Shown: in pieces, positions 9,437 to 18,476 of the stretch
How positions within the stretch are numbered: position 1 is the first letter of the stretch
Layout of the letters: every line of letters starts with the position of its first letter
Source: Aurantimonas coralicida DSM 14790
GTDB taxonomy: Bacteria > Pseudomonadota > Alphaproteobacteria > Rhizobiales > Rhizobiaceae
Length of the DNA: 64,000 nucleotides
Assembly: GCF_000421645.1 (NCBI RefSeq)
Contig: NZ_ATXK01000004.1
Location: forward strand, 186,001 to 250,000
Direction: 5' to 3'
Program-made: the position numbers and the translations under genes
Notes under the pieces: generated by a model
Told to the model about the DNA's origin: nothing
What the model saw: the letters and a program-made list of their open reading frames with translations, nothing else
The model's database searches: none

Positions 9437-10666
9437 TCAGCCACCCTTCTTGTAGGGCGTATGCTCGGACAGGACGTCGCTGACATGGGCGATTTCGGCG
9501 CGCTCGGCGTCGAGATAGTCGTCGACGGCACGGCGCAGACCGGGATGGGCGATCCAGTGGGCCGAATGGGTGGTCACGGGCTCATAGCCGCGGGCCAGCT
9601 TGTGCTGTCCCTGCGCGCCCGCCTCGACGAGGCCGAGGCCATGCGCGATCGCGAAGTCGATGGCCTGATGGTAGCAGACCTCGAAATGCAGGAAGGGGTG
9701 GTCCTCGATACAGCCCCAGTTGCGGCCGAAGATCGTGTCGGCGCCGATGAAGTTCAGCGCCCCGGCGATGTAGCGGCCGTTTCGCGAGGCCATGACGAGC
9801 AGCGTCTGGTCGGCCATGCGCTCGCCGATCAGGCTGAAGAACGCGCGGTTGAGATAGGGCCGGCCCCATTTGCGGCTGCCGGTGTCCATGTAGAATTCGT
9901 AGAAGGCGTCCCAGGCCGCCTCGGTGAGGTCGCTGCCGGTCAGCCAGGAAATGGAGATGTCGTTGGCCAGCGCCTCGCGGCGCTCCTTGCGCAGCGCCTT
10001 GCGCTTGCGCGACGCCAGCGTCTCCAGAAACTCCTCGTAGGTCGCATAGCCGCGATTGCGGAAATGGAACTGCTGGTCGGTGCGGTGCAGCCAGCCGGCC
10101 TCGGTCAGGACGTCGCGGTCCGCGGGCTTGAGGAAGGTGGCGTGAACGGAGGAAACGCCGGTCTGGGCCGCATAGGTCCTGGCACCCTCGGCCAGCGCCT
10201 GCCGCCGGATCGTCGTGCCGGGTGCGGTTCCGACCAGCAGCCGCGGCCCGGTGGCCGGGGTAAAGGGCACCGACATCTGCAGCTTTGGATAATAGCGACC
10301 GCCGGCCCGCTCGAAGGCGTCGGCCCAGCCCTGGTCGAAGACATATTCGCCCTGGCTGTGGCCCTTCAGATAGGCTGGGGCGGCTGCGATCGGCGCGCCC
10401 TGTGGATCTTCCAGAACCAGATGCTGGGGCAGCCAGCCCGTCGCTTCGCCGACACAGCCGCTATCCTCCAACGCGGAAAGAAAGGCGTGCGATACGAAGG
10501 GGTTGGCGACGCCCGATGGAGTCGCGGTAGAAGCGGGAGACGCCGGCGCGGGCTCCACGGCCAGCGCGTCCCAGCGTGCGGCGTCGATCGCGCTGAGCCG
10601 ATCGACCACCCGGATCGTGAAGCTCTCTTCGCTGCTGGTCGGGGCGGTGGCGGATTCGCGTGTCAT
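9437..10666 (-). CDS. GNAT/FemAB-like acyltransferase (DUF482 family)
   Basis: 409 residues from ATG at 10666. The family is annotated in databases as a peptidoglycan-biosynthesis or N-acyltransferase-like protein; it has a FemAB-type double GNAT fold. Visible hallmarks are the HLVLEDPQGAPIAAAPAYLK segment, FVFDQGW-like motif (EYVFDQGWADAF), RKRKALRKERREAL and the C-terminal EAGAQGQHKLARGYEP stretch. No signal peptide, so it acts in the cytoplasm. The substrate is unknown. It sits between gdpD and hit on the same strand, with 38 and 77 base gaps. Confidence 0.85.
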   Translation of the reverse strand: MTRESATAPTSSEESFTIRVVDRLSAIDAARWDALAVEPAPASPASTATPSGVANPFVSHAFLSALEDSGCVGEATGWLPQHLVLEDPQGAPIAAAPAYLKGHSQGEYVFDQGWADAFERAGGRYYPKLQMSVPFTPATGPRLLVGTAPGTTIRRQALAEGARTYAAQTGVSSVHATFLKPADRDVLTEAGWLHRTDQQFHFRNRGYATYEEFLETLASRKRKALRKERREALANDISISWLTGSDLTEAAWDAFYEFYMDTGSRKWGRPYLNRAFFSLIGERMADQTLLVMASRNGRYIAGALNFIGADTIFGRNWGCIEDHPFLHFEVCYHQAIDFAIAHGLGLVEAGAQGQHKLARGYEPVTTHSAHWIAHPGLRRAVDDYLDAERAEIAHVSDVLSEHTPYKKGG

Positions 10667-10704
10667 GCGATGAATTTATGCCGGTCCCCCGGCAGCGCAA
10701 GGCG

Positions 10705-11433
10705 TCATTGCTGCGGCGCAATGCCTTCGAAGGTCATCTGATCGCAATGGTCCCGGCTGATGCGGATCTGCGCCTCGGTGCGCACGGTCCAGGAGATCAG
10801 CGGCGCGCCCTTGCCGCGCACCCATTCGGTGAACGGGTTCGGCACGTGGTGGATGTCATAGGAAGAGAAATCGCAGCCGCGTTCGAACACCTGCCGATGG
10901 GCGGCGAAGGCGTCCGGCGTGTGTCCCGTCGCGGTCAGCCCGATGGGACGGCCGGGGCGGGCTGCCAGCATCTGGTCGATGAGCCAGGGATCGAACGACA
11001 TCAGGGCCAGTTCGCCGCGGTAGGATTCGAGAACCGGCTGCAGGCGGGCGAAATACTCTGCATCGACGTCCGGCGCGATGCCCTTCAGTTCCATGACCAC
11101 CGGCACGCGCCCGGCGACCGTTGCAAGAAAGTCCGCGACGGTCGGGATGACGGCATCAGTGCCGGCGAGCCGCAGGGCGGCGATCGCTTCATCGTCCAGC
11201 GCGCGAAAATCGGCCTCGCGGCCGGTCAGCCGTTGCAGCGTGTGATCGTGGAAGATGAAGGGCGTGCCGTCGGCCGAAAGCTGCACGTCGCATTCGATCG
11301 CGAAGCCGGCGGCGATCGCCGCTTCGGCGGCGGGAATCGAATTCTCCGCCACCGTCTTGTTGCCGTCATGAAGCCCGCGATGGGCGATCGGGTTCGCGGT
11401 CAGCCAGCCGAGCGCGCCATCGAAGGCCACCAT
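10705..11433 (-). CDS. Glycerophosphodiester phosphodiesterase
   Basis: 242 residues from ATG at 11433, which lies one base after the stop of ridA, so translation is probably coupled. The GDPD metal and catalytic residues are visible: His18-Arg19 (AHRG), Glu30-Asn31, the ECD motif at Glu47-Asp49 and His62/His64 in FHDHTL. Near the C-terminus, ISWTVRTEAQ is the usual last barrel strand. It hydrolyses glycerophosphodiesters from phospholipid turnover to glycerol-3-phosphate and an alcohol. There is no signal peptide, so it is cytoplasmic. Confidence 0.93.
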   Translation of the reverse strand: MVAFDGALGWLTANPIAHRGLHDGNKTVAENSIPAAEAAIAAGFAIECDVQLSADGTPFIFHDHTLQRLTGREADFRALDDEAIAALRLAGTDAVIPTVADFLATVAGRVPVVMELKGIAPDVDAEYFARLQPVLESYRGELALMSFDPWLIDQMLAARPGRPIGLTATGHTPDAFAAHRQVFERGCDFSSYDIHHVPNPFTEWVRGKGAPLISWTVRTEAQIRISRDHCDQMTFEGIAPQQ

Positions 11434-11434
11434 G

Positions 11435-11902
11435 TCAGGCGACCTCGAACAAGGCTTCGATCTCGACGGCGGCATCCATCGGCAGCGCCGGCACGCCGAC
11501 GGCCGAGCGGGAATGGCGGCCGTTCTCGCCGAGGATCTCGACCAGGAAGTCCGACGCGCCGTTGGCGACCTTATGCTGCTCGGTGAAGCCGGCGTCGCTG
11601 GCGACGAAGACGGTGAGCTTCAGAAGGCGGCCGAGGCGGCTCCAGTCGCCGGAGACGGCCGATTTCGCCTGGGCGAGGATGTTGATGGCGCACAGCCGCG
11701 CGGCCTTCTGGCCGTCTTCGAGCGAGACGCCGGCGCCGAGCTTGCCGGACACGGCCAGCTTGCCGCCGTCGAGGGGCAACTGGCCCGAGGTCTGCAGCAG
11801 GCCGCCATAGATGACGCTCGGCACGTAGTTGGCGGCGGGCGCCGCGGCTTCCGGAAGGGTGACGCCGGCGGCTTCGAGGCGGCTTGCGATGGTATCGGCC
11901 AT
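11435..11902 (-). CDS. RidA/YjgF family deaminase
   Basis: 155 residues from ATG at 11902, with AAGGAAG about eight bases upstream; the longer open frame upstream belongs to the opposite strand. It matches the longer RidA subfamily: PSVIYGGLLQTSGQLP at the N-terminus, LTVFVASDAGFTEQHKVANG in the middle and RSAVGVPALPMDAAVEIEAL at the C-terminus, with the conserved Arg in the HSRSAVG motif that grips substrate carboxylate. RidA proteins hydrolyse reactive enamine/imine intermediates from PLP enzymes. First gene of the ridA-gdpD-GNAT-hit operon. Confidence 0.92.
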   Translation of the reverse strand: MADTIASRLEAAGVTLPEAAAPAANYVPSVIYGGLLQTSGQLPLDGGKLAVSGKLGAGVSLEDGQKAARLCAINILAQAKSAVSGDWSRLGRLLKLTVFVASDAGFTEQHKVANGASDFLVEILGENGRHSRSAVGVPALPMDAAVEIEALFEVA

Positions 11903-12040
11903 GTTGTTGTCTTCCTTTAGCTCGACGGATAGGAGCGCCGGGGAGGGGCTGTGCCGGCCAGATGGCCGCAAGCCCGTTCCGGACGCGCCGTTCCGCAGAG
12001 GCGTAGCCCATCCGCAGACCCAGTGAAAGATCGTCCCGCC

Positions 12041-12967
12041 ATGCGCGCCAGCCTCGTAGCCCCTCTCGCGATCGGCCTTGTCGCCGGACCGGCTCTTGCG
12101 GCCGCCGCGACGATCGCGCCGCACCGCGCCTCCTACGAACTGGCGATGGACGGCAGCGGCGATCTGGTGGACGCCCAGGCACGGATAGCGGTCGAGATCA
12201 CGCGGCCGGATTGCGACAGCTACGATATCGACTACCGCTTCGTGGCGCGGTTCCAGCAGGAGCAGGAGCTGGTGGTCACCGACCAGCAGACCCAGACGCT
12301 GGAAAACCTCGCGGACGGAACGCTCGCCTTCAGGACAAGGACGCTGGTCGACGGCACAGAGCAGCAGGTCGTGCGGGGCACCGCCGTCAATACGGCGGAG
12401 GAGACGCATGTCGCCTTCGTCGAACCGGAGAGCCGCTCGGTGAGCGTGCCGCTGGCAGCCTTTCCGATGCAGCATACGCTGGCTTTGATCGAGAAGGCGG
12501 AGGCCGGCGAGCTGATCGTCCAGTCGCCGCTCTATGATGGCGACCCGACACCGGAAAAGGGCCTGTCCACGACCGCGATCATCGGGCCGGCACCGGACAG
12601 CCCGGCAGAACCCAAGGATGCGGAGGAACGCGCGCCGCTCGCAGACGAAGCGGCTCCGGCGGCGGACACGCGATCAGAGACCGCCGAGGGCGACATGCGC
12701 GACGACGATGACGACCGCGGCGAAGCCGAAAACCCCATGGCGGTCGAGGTGTCCCCGGCCAGCCAGCTGTCGGGTCTTCGCTCTTGGCGGATCAGCGAAT
12801 CCTTCTATGACAGCGACAGCGATGCCGACGGCATGCCGGTCTTCGAGACAGCCTATACGCTCTACGAGAACGGGATCTCGGACGACCTGGTGCTGAGCTT
12901 CGATGGCTACCGCCTGGCCGGCGGCCTTGCGAGCCTCGATCTTCTGGACACACCCGCCTGTCCCTGA
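12041..12967 (+). CDS. eipB: EipB-like periplasmic envelope protein (DUF1849)
   Basis: 308 residues from ATG at 12041. Residues 1-22 are a signal peptide. The mature part opens with the DUF1849 hallmark APHRASYELAM. Cys58 and Cys307 match the pair that forms the conserved disulfide of Brucella EipB, a beta-spiral periplasmic protein needed for envelope integrity. Residues about 182-236 are an Asp/Glu/Ala/Pro-rich insertion (including DDDDD) that looks like a species-specific loop. It diverges from ridA; a 138-base gap separates the starts. Confidence 0.88.
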   Translation: MRASLVAPLAIGLVAGPALAAAATIAPHRASYELAMDGSGDLVDAQARIAVEITRPDCDSYDIDYRFVARFQQEQELVVTDQQTQTLENLADGTLAFRTRTLVDGTEQQVVRGTAVNTAEETHVAFVEPESRSVSVPLAAFPMQHTLALIEKAEAGELIVQSPLYDGDPTPEKGLSTTAIIGPAPDSPAEPKDAEERAPLADEAAPAADTRSETAEGDMRDDDDDRGEAENPMAVEVSPASQLSGLRSWRISESFYDSDSDADGMPVFETAYTLYENGISDDLVLSFDGYRLAGGLASLDLLDTPACP

Positions 12968-13024
12968 CGGGGCTGGCGCCGCGCGCCCACGATCCCCATA
13001 TCGACCCTGAACGCCGTCGCCGTG

Positions 13025-13053
13025 TTGCCTCGCGTGGGCTTTTGGTGTATCGG
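13025..13053 (+). promoter_or_regulatory. Possible rpsB promoter
   Basis: TTGCCT (13025-13030), 17 bases, TATCGG (13048-13053), about 125 bases upstream of rpsB. The match is moderate. The long leader could house autoregulation by S2, but I recognise no known leader structure. Confidence 0.35.
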
Positions 13054-13178
13054 CGCTTCCATTCCACACACGGAACTCGGGTTTCGACGTTCGGGCATGT
13101 CCCGACGCCGCGATCCACCGGTGGCGGCATTCGGCCGCTTCTTTTCCGTGGAGGCTCAACCGGTAAAGGAAAAAAACC

Positions 13179-14012
13179 ATGGCATTGCCAGACTATTCCA
13201 TGCGCCAGCTGCTCGAGGCAGGCGTGCATTTCGGTCACCAGACGCATCGCTGGAACCCGAAAATGTCGTCCTACATCTTCGGGGCGCGCAACAACATTCA
13301 CATCCTCGACCTCGGCCAGACCGTGCCGCTGCTGCATCGTGCGCTGCAGGCGGTCTCCGACACCGTGGCCCGTGGCGGCCGCGTGCTCTTCGTCGGCACC
13401 AAGCGCCAGGCATCCGACATCGTCGCCGATGCGGCGAACCGTTCGGCCCAGTACTACGTCAACGCCCGCTGGCTCGGCGGCATGCTGACCAACTGGAAGA
13501 CCATCTCCAACTCGATCCAGCGCCTGCGCAAGCTCGACGAGATGCTGGCCGGCGAAGCCCAGGGCTTCACCAAGAAGGAGCGCCTGACGCTGCAGCGCGA
13601 GCGCGACAAGCTCGACCGCGCCCTCGGCGGCATCAAGGACATGGGCGGCGTGCCGGACATGATCTTCATCATCGACACCAACAAGGAGTCGATCGCGATC
13701 GAGGAAGCCAAGCGCCTGCACATCCCGATCGTCGCCGTCGTCGATTCGAACTGCGATCCCGCACCGATCGACTACCCGATCCCGGGCAATGACGACGCGG
13801 CTCGCGCCATCACCCTGTATTGCGACCTGATCGCCCGCGCCGCCGTCGACGGCATCGCGCGCCAGCAGGGCGATTCCGGCATGGATGTCGGTGCGATGGA
13901 AGAAGCGCCGGTGGAAGAGGTCGTCGAGGCCGAGCCGGTCGCCGAGGAAGCCCCGGCCGCGGACGCCCCGGCAGCCGAGGCTCCGGCCGAGAACGCAACG
14001 CCCGCCGCCTGA
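13179..14012 (+). CDS. rpsB: 30S ribosomal protein S2
   Basis: 277 residues from ATG at 13179, with AAAGGAAA upstream. The N-terminus [20 protein letters not shown] and internal [10 protein letters not shown] and AVVDSNCDP motifs are the S2 signatures. Residues from about 235 form an acidic Glu/Ala/Pro tail, common in alphaproteobacterial S2. S2 joins the small subunit late in assembly and is needed for S1 binding. First gene of the conserved rpsB-tsf-pyrH-frr-uppS-cdsA run. Confidence 0.98.
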   Translation: MALPDYSMRQLLEAGVHFGHQTHRWNPKMSSYIFGARNNIHILDLGQTVPLLHRALQAVSDTVARGGRVLFVGTKRQASDIVADAANRSAQYYVNARWLGGMLTNWKTISNSIQRLRKLDEMLAGEAQGFTKKERLTLQRERDKLDRALGGIKDMGGVPDMIFIIDTNKESIAIEEAKRLHIPIVAVVDSNCDPAPIDYPIPGNDDAARAITLYCDLIARAAVDGIARQQGDSGMDVGAMEEAPVEEVVEAEPVAEEAPAADAPAAEAPAENATPAA

Positions 14013-14099
14013 GGCGAGGCGGCGAACGGCGCGGTCGGGCGGATGCCCGGCCGACGCCCGCGCCCGTCTCCGGCGTCGTAATCACGGCGTCACAATTCT

Positions 14100-14130
14100 G
14101 GCGCACCCGTTCCATCCGAGCCGGTGCGCC
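14100..14130 (+). other. Intercistronic hairpin between rpsB and tsf
   Basis: GGCGCACC (14100-14107) pairs perfectly with GGTGCGCC (14123-14130) around a 15-base loop, ending 24 bases before the tsf start. It has no T-run and may be a processing site, partial attenuator or translation-control element. Confidence 0.35.
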
Positions 14131-14153
14131 CAATCATTTCTGAAGAGGCAAAA

Positions 14154-15080
14154 ATGGCAATTACCGCTTCGATGGTGAAGGAACTGCGCGACAAGACCGG
14201 CGCAGGCATGATGGACTGCAAGACCGCGCTGTCCGAGACCGACGGCAACATGGAAGAGGCCATCGACTGGCTGCGCGCCAAGGGCATTGCCAAGGCCGAC
14301 AAGAAGTCCGGCCGCACCGCGGCCGAGGGTCTCGTCGGTTCGGCGTCCGAGGGCACCAAGGCCGTCGTCGTCGAAGTCAATTCCGAGACCGACTTCGTCG
14401 CCCGCAACGACGCCTTCCAGGGTCTCGTGCGCGACGTCGCATCGGTTGCTCTGACCACCGACGGCAGCGTCGAGGCGGTCGGCGGGGCTGCCTATCCGGG
14501 CGGCACCAAGAGCGTCAACGACACGATCAAGGACACGATCGGCACCATCGGCGAGAACCTGACCCTGCGCCGTTCGGCCATGCTCACCGTCAATGACGGC
14601 GTCGTGGCGTCCTACATCCACAACCAGGTCGTGGACGGCCTCGGCAAGCTGGGCGTGCTCGTCGCGATCGAATCGACCGGCGACAAGGCCGCGCTGGCGC
14701 AGTTCGGCCGTCAGGTCGCCATGCACATCGCCGCGACCAACCCGCTGGCCCTGACCGCCGAGGAAGTCGACGCGGCCACCGTCGAGCGCGAGAAGGCGAT
14801 CTTCAGCGATTCGGCACGCCAGTCGGGCAAGCCGGAGAACATCATCGAGAAGATGGTCGAAGGCCGCCTGCGCAAGTTCTACGAGGAAGTCGTCCTTCTG
14901 AAGCAGAACTTCGTCATCAATCCCGACCTGACCGTCGAGAAGGCGCTGGCCGAGGCCGAAGGTAGCTTCGGCGCGCCGGCCAAGATCACCGGCTTCGTGC
15001 GCTTCGCCCTCGGCGAAGGCGTCGAGAAGGAAGAGACCGACTTCGCAGCCGAAGTCGCCGCCGCCGCCGGCAAGAAGTAA
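14154..15080 (+). CDS. tsf: Elongation factor Ts
   Basis: 308 residues from ATG at 14154, with GAAGAGG seven bases upstream; an upstream in-frame ATG at 14124 is unlikely. The UBA-like N-terminus contains [16 protein letters not shown], and the core begins with [13 protein letters not shown], the TDFV motif that displaces the Mg-nucleotide end of EF-Tu. EF-Ts recharges EF-Tu with GTP. An intrinsic terminator follows, so pyrH and later genes may need a separate promoter or read-through. Confidence 0.98.
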   Translation: MAITASMVKELRDKTGAGMMDCKTALSETDGNMEEAIDWLRAKGIAKADKKSGRTAAEGLVGSASEGTKAVVVEVNSETDFVARNDAFQGLVRDVASVALTTDGSVEAVGGAAYPGGTKSVNDTIKDTIGTIGENLTLRRSAMLTVNDGVVASYIHNQVVDGLGKLGVLVAIESTGDKAALAQFGRQVAMHIAATNPLALTAEEVDAATVEREKAIFSDSARQSGKPENIIEKMVEGRLRKFYEEVVLLKQNFVINPDLTVEKALAEAEGSFGAPAKITGFVRFALGEGVEKEETDFAAEVAAAAGKK

Positions 15081-15129
15081 GTCCCGCACGCCGGACACCC
15101 GTCCGGCGGCGACACGACAGACCGATCGA

Positions 15130-15163
15130 GGGCGTCCGCTTCACAAGCGGGCGCCCTTATTGT
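15130..15163 (+). terminator. Intrinsic terminator after tsf
   Basis: A twelve-base stem with one G-U pair (15130-15141 with 15145-15156), CAC loop, followed by TTATTGT. The 170 bases from here to pyrH contain no gene and probably a promoter. Confidence 0.75.
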
Positions 15164-15335
15164 ATCGCATCCCCCAAGCGTGGCAGGCGTTTGCGAGAAC
15201 GACCTGCCGCCGGATTTCCACATGCGCCCGCCGGTCCGGCGCGGCGTCGTCCGCAGATGCCCTCCCGGCAGCACGGCGTCGTTGCCGTCGCCGCTGCCTT
15301 GACGGGCGGGCCGCCGGACGCAGGCAAGGTGAGCA

Positions 15336-16055
15336 ATGGCCTCCGAGATACGATACCCGCGGGTGCTTCTGAAGGTGTCCGGTGAAGCTTTGATGGGGTC
15401 GCAGGGCTTCGGGATCGACGTCGCGGTGGCCGATCGGATCGCCTCCGACATCGCCGAGGCGCATCGGCTGGGCGTCCAGGTCTCCGTCGTCGTCGGCGGC
15501 GGCAACATCTTCCGCGGCGTGGCGGTGGCCTCCAAGGGCGGCGACCGCGTCACCGGCGACCACATGGGAATGCTCGGCACCGTCATCAACGCGCTGGCCC
15601 TGCGCACCTCGCTGATCAAGCTGGGCGTCGACACCATCGTCCTTTCGGCGATCGCAATGCCCGAGATCTGCGAGAGCTTCTCCCAGCGCAGCGCGCTGGC
15701 GCACCAGGCCGCGGGCCGGGTGGTCATCTTCGCCGGCGGGACCGGCAATCCGTTCTTCACCACCGATTCCGCCGGCGCGCTGCGCGCTGCCGAGATGGGG
15801 GCGGCGGCCCTGTTCAAGGGCACCCAGGTCGACGGCATCTATTCCGCCGATCCCAAGAAGCACCCCGACGCGGTGCGCTACGACACGCTGACCCATGACG
15901 AGGTCCTGCAGAAGGGCCTGGCCGTCATGGACGTGGCGGCCGTCGCGCTGTCGCGCGAGAACGACATCCCGATCGTCGTCTTCTCGATCCACGAGAAGGG
16001 CGAGTTCGCCAAGATCCTGTCCGGCGGCGGCCGGGCGACGATCGTTACCGAATAA
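15336..16055 (+). CDS. pyrH: UMP kinase
   Basis: 239 residues from ATG at 15336 with AAGGTGAG upstream. The amino-acid-kinase motifs are clear: LLKVSGEAL (Lys13) for phosphate binding, [11 protein letters not shown], and a C-terminal [14 protein letters not shown] segment. It phosphorylates UMP to UDP, the committed step for pyrimidine nucleotides and UDP-sugars, and is normally activated by GTP and inhibited by UTP. 37 bases separate it from frr. Confidence 0.97.
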   Translation: MASEIRYPRVLLKVSGEALMGSQGFGIDVAVADRIASDIAEAHRLGVQVSVVVGGGNIFRGVAVASKGGDRVTGDHMGMLGTVINALALRTSLIKLGVDTIVLSAIAMPEICESFSQRSALAHQAAGRVVIFAGGTGNPFFTTDSAGALRAAEMGAAALFKGTQVDGIYSADPKKHPDAVRYDTLTHDEVLQKGLAVMDVAAVALSRENDIPIVVFSIHEKGEFAKILSGGGRATIVTE

Positions 16056-16092
16056 CTGCGTCCGCGCAGTCGAGAGCCGAAAAGAGGACATC

Positions 16093-16650
16093 ATGGCCGA
16101 CATGGATCTGAACGAACTGAAGCGCCGCATGGATGGCGCCATCGCCAGCCTGAAGGGCGACCTGACGGGCCTTCGCACCGGCCGCGCCTCGCCGAGCCTG
16201 CTCGATCCGATCTATGTCGACGCCTACGGCTCGAAGATGCCGCTCAACCAGGTGGCCAACGTCTCGGTGCCGGAGCCGCGCATGGTCACCGTCACCGTCT
16301 GGGACAAGCAGATGGTGGGCAAGGTCGAGCGCGCGATCCGCGAGAGCAATCTCGGCCTGAACCCGATCACCGACGGCGCGACGCTGCGCATTCCCCTGCC
16401 GGAGCTGAACGAGCAGCGCCGCAAGGAACTGGTCAAGGTGGCGCACCAGTATGCCGAGGGCGCCAAGGTCGCGGTCCGGCATGTGCGGCGCGACGGCATG
16501 GAAACCTTGAAAAAACTGGAAAAGGACGGCGATATCGGTCAGGACGAGAGCCGTCAGCAGTCGGACCGCGTCCAGAAGATGACCGACGAGACGATCGCCG
16601 AGATCGACTCGGCGCTTGCCGTCAAGGAAGCGGAAATCATGCAGGTCTAG
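16093..16650 (+). CDS. frr: Ribosome recycling factor
   Basis: 185 residues from ATG at 16093 with AAAGAGGA upstream; this is the normal family length. It shows [15 protein letters not shown] near the N-terminus and the long three-helix bundle with [19 protein letters not shown]. With EF-G it splits post-termination ribosomes. It follows pyrH and precedes uppS by 35 bases. Confidence 0.98.
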   Translation: MADMDLNELKRRMDGAIASLKGDLTGLRTGRASPSLLDPIYVDAYGSKMPLNQVANVSVPEPRMVTVTVWDKQMVGKVERAIRESNLGLNPITDGATLRIPLPELNEQRRKELVKVAHQYAEGAKVAVRHVRRDGMETLKKLEKDGDIGQDESRQQSDRVQKMTDETIAEIDSALAVKEAEIMQV

Positions 16651-16685
16651 CCTGCCATGGGCGTCGACCTCGTCGTCGCGGCGGA

Positions 16686-17426
16686 ATGATCGAGGGAAGG
16701 GCTGATACGGTGCGGGATCTCCAACACGTCGCCATCATCATGGACGGCAATGGTCGCTGGGCGAATGCCCGCGGCCTGCCGCGCAGCATGGGGCACCGTC
16801 GGGGCGTCGAGGCCGTGCGCGAGGCGGTCCGCGCGGCGGGCGAGCTCGGCATCCAGTATCTGACCCTGTTCGCCTTCTCCTCGGAGAACTGGCGTCGCCC
16901 CGAGGCCGAGGTCGAGGAGCTGATGGGGCTGTTGAAGCACTTCATCCGCCGCGACCTCGCCGAACTGCACAAGGAGGGCGTGCGCGTCCGGGTGATCGGC
17001 GAGCGCGAGAACCTGTCGTCGGATATCCGCGCGCTGCTCGAGGAAGCCGAGAACCTGACGCGCGACAACCAGCGCCAGACCCTGGTGGTCGCCTTCAATT
17101 ACGGCGCCCGCGACGAGGTCGCCCGGGCCATGCGCCGCGTCGCCGCCAAATACGCGGCGGGCGAGGTCGAACTCGAGGGGCTGACCGCCGAGTATCTCGA
17201 CGAGCACTTGGACACCGCCGGCATTCCCGATCCCGACCTGATCATCCGCACCAGCGGCGAGCTGCGCCTGTCGAATTTCCTGCTCTGGCAGGCGGCCTAT
17301 TCGGAATTCGTCTTCCTGCCGTGCCTATGGCCCGATTTCGACCGCAAGGCGTTCGAGGAGGCCATCGCCGATTATTTCAGCCGGGATCGTCGCTACGGCG
17401 GGTTGTCGCGCGAAATCGCTTCCTGA
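16686..17426 (+). CDS. uppS: Undecaprenyl diphosphate synthase
   Basis: 246 residues from ATG at 16686. A GTG at 16710, preceded by GAGGGAAGG, is an alternative that would shorten it by eight residues. The cis-prenyltransferase motif MDGNGRWA (Asp20, Arg24 from the ATG), FAFSSENW and [16 protein letters not shown] are intact. It condenses isopentenyl diphosphate with farnesyl diphosphate to give the C55 lipid carrier for peptidoglycan and O-antigen. cdsA begins four bases after its stop. Confidence 0.96.
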   Translation: MIEGRADTVRDLQHVAIIMDGNGRWANARGLPRSMGHRRGVEAVREAVRAAGELGIQYLTLFAFSSENWRRPEAEVEELMGLLKHFIRRDLAELHKEGVRVRVIGERENLSSDIRALLEEAENLTRDNQRQTLVVAFNYGARDEVARAMRRVAAKYAAGEVELEGLTAEYLDEHLDTAGIPDPDLIIRTSGELRLSNFLLWQAAYSEFVFLPCLWPDFDRKAFEEAIADYFSRDRRYGGLSREIAS

Positions 17427-17430
17427 TCTG

Positions 17431-18282
17431 ATGGGCCTGGAACTTCGACGGTTCTTTCTCGCCGGCAGCTGGTCCGACCTGAAGTCACGCGTCATCTCCG
17501 CGCTGATCCTCGGCATCATCGTCATCGCCCTGACCGCCATCGGCGGCTGGCCGTTCCGGGTGCTGTGCGCGCTCACCGGCATCATCGTCTTCGACGAATG
17601 GGCCCGCATGACCCGCGCCAAGCGCGTCCGGCCGATCTACCACTTTGCCCGCGGTGCCCTGATCGTCGCCGTCGTCGCGCTGGTCTTCGATCTCGGCCTG
17701 CTGGCGGTGGCGATCGTCGGTGCGGCGATGATCTTCATCGCCGCGACGGACCGTGACGAGCGCAGCGCGCGCTGGGTGCATTGGGGCCTGTTCTACGCGG
17801 GCGCCGCGGCGCTGGCGCCCGGCATGCTGCGCGGCTCCGATCCTGCCGGCCTTGCGACGCTCGGATTCATCATCGTCGTCGTGTGGTCGACGGACATCTT
17901 CGCCTATTTCACCGGCCGCACGCTGGGCGGACCGAAGCTGCTGCCGGCGGTGTCGCCGAAGAAGACGCTGTCGGGGGCGGCCGGGGGCCTCCTGGCCGGA
18001 ACGATCCTCGGTGCGGTCTATGCCCATTTCGTCAGCGGCGAGGTCGGGGCCTTCATCATCGTCCTGGCGGCGGTCCTGTCGGTGGTCGGGCAGGCGGGCG
18101 ACCTGTTCGAATCCTGGATCAAGCGGCGTTTCGGCGTGAAGGATTCGGGCCGTCTCATTCCCGGCCATGGCGGACTGATGGACCGTATCGACGCCCTCGT
18201 CGTGGCGATGGCCGTGACCTGGGCCGTCGGCGTGGCAATCGCCGGATTCGGCGAACCGGCCCGTGGCATATTTGCCCTCTGA
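17431..18282 (+). CDS. cdsA: Phosphatidate cytidylyltransferase
   Basis: 283 residues from ATG at 17431. Multiple hydrophobic helices fill the first 215 residues, and the CTP-transferase signature lies near residues 228-250 (RRFGVKDSGRLIPGHGGLMD, followed by RIDAL). It makes CDP-diacylglycerol from phosphatidic acid and CTP in the inner membrane, the branch point of phospholipid synthesis. In most relatives dxr follows; here the next gene is rseP, after 194 bases without a coding frame. Confidence 0.95.
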   Translation: MGLELRRFFLAGSWSDLKSRVISALILGIIVIALTAIGGWPFRVLCALTGIIVFDEWARMTRAKRVRPIYHFARGALIVAVVALVFDLGLLAVAIVGAAMIFIAATDRDERSARWVHWGLFYAGAAALAPGMLRGSDPAGLATLGFIIVVVWSTDIFAYFTGRTLGGPKLLPAVSPKKTLSGAAGGLLAGTILGAVYAHFVSGEVGAFIIVLAAVLSVVGQAGDLFESWIKRRFGVKDSGRLIPGHGGLMDRIDALVVAMAVTWAVGVAIAGFGEPARGIFAL

Positions 18283-18314
18283 GCGCATCGATTGCAGCGC
18301 GGGCGCCGTCATCA

Positions 18315-18342
18315 TTGCGACTTGTTCGTCAACTGCTATGGA
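18315..18342 (+). promoter_or_regulatory. Possible rseP promoter
   Basis: TTGCGA (18315-18320), 16 bases, TATGGA (18337-18342), in the gap that replaces dxr. About 135 bases upstream of the rseP start. A moderate match only. Confidence 0.35.
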
Positions 18343-18476
18343 AAGGGTCCCGCGGCGCCGCTCGAGAGCGCGCAGCCACGGGCATTGTCTGATCATTTGA
18401 ATGCGGCATCGTCCCGACCGGATGTCGATGCCGGTCCGGAACCGGCGGTCCGGGTTGGAACGCGAAAGGGTGCGGA

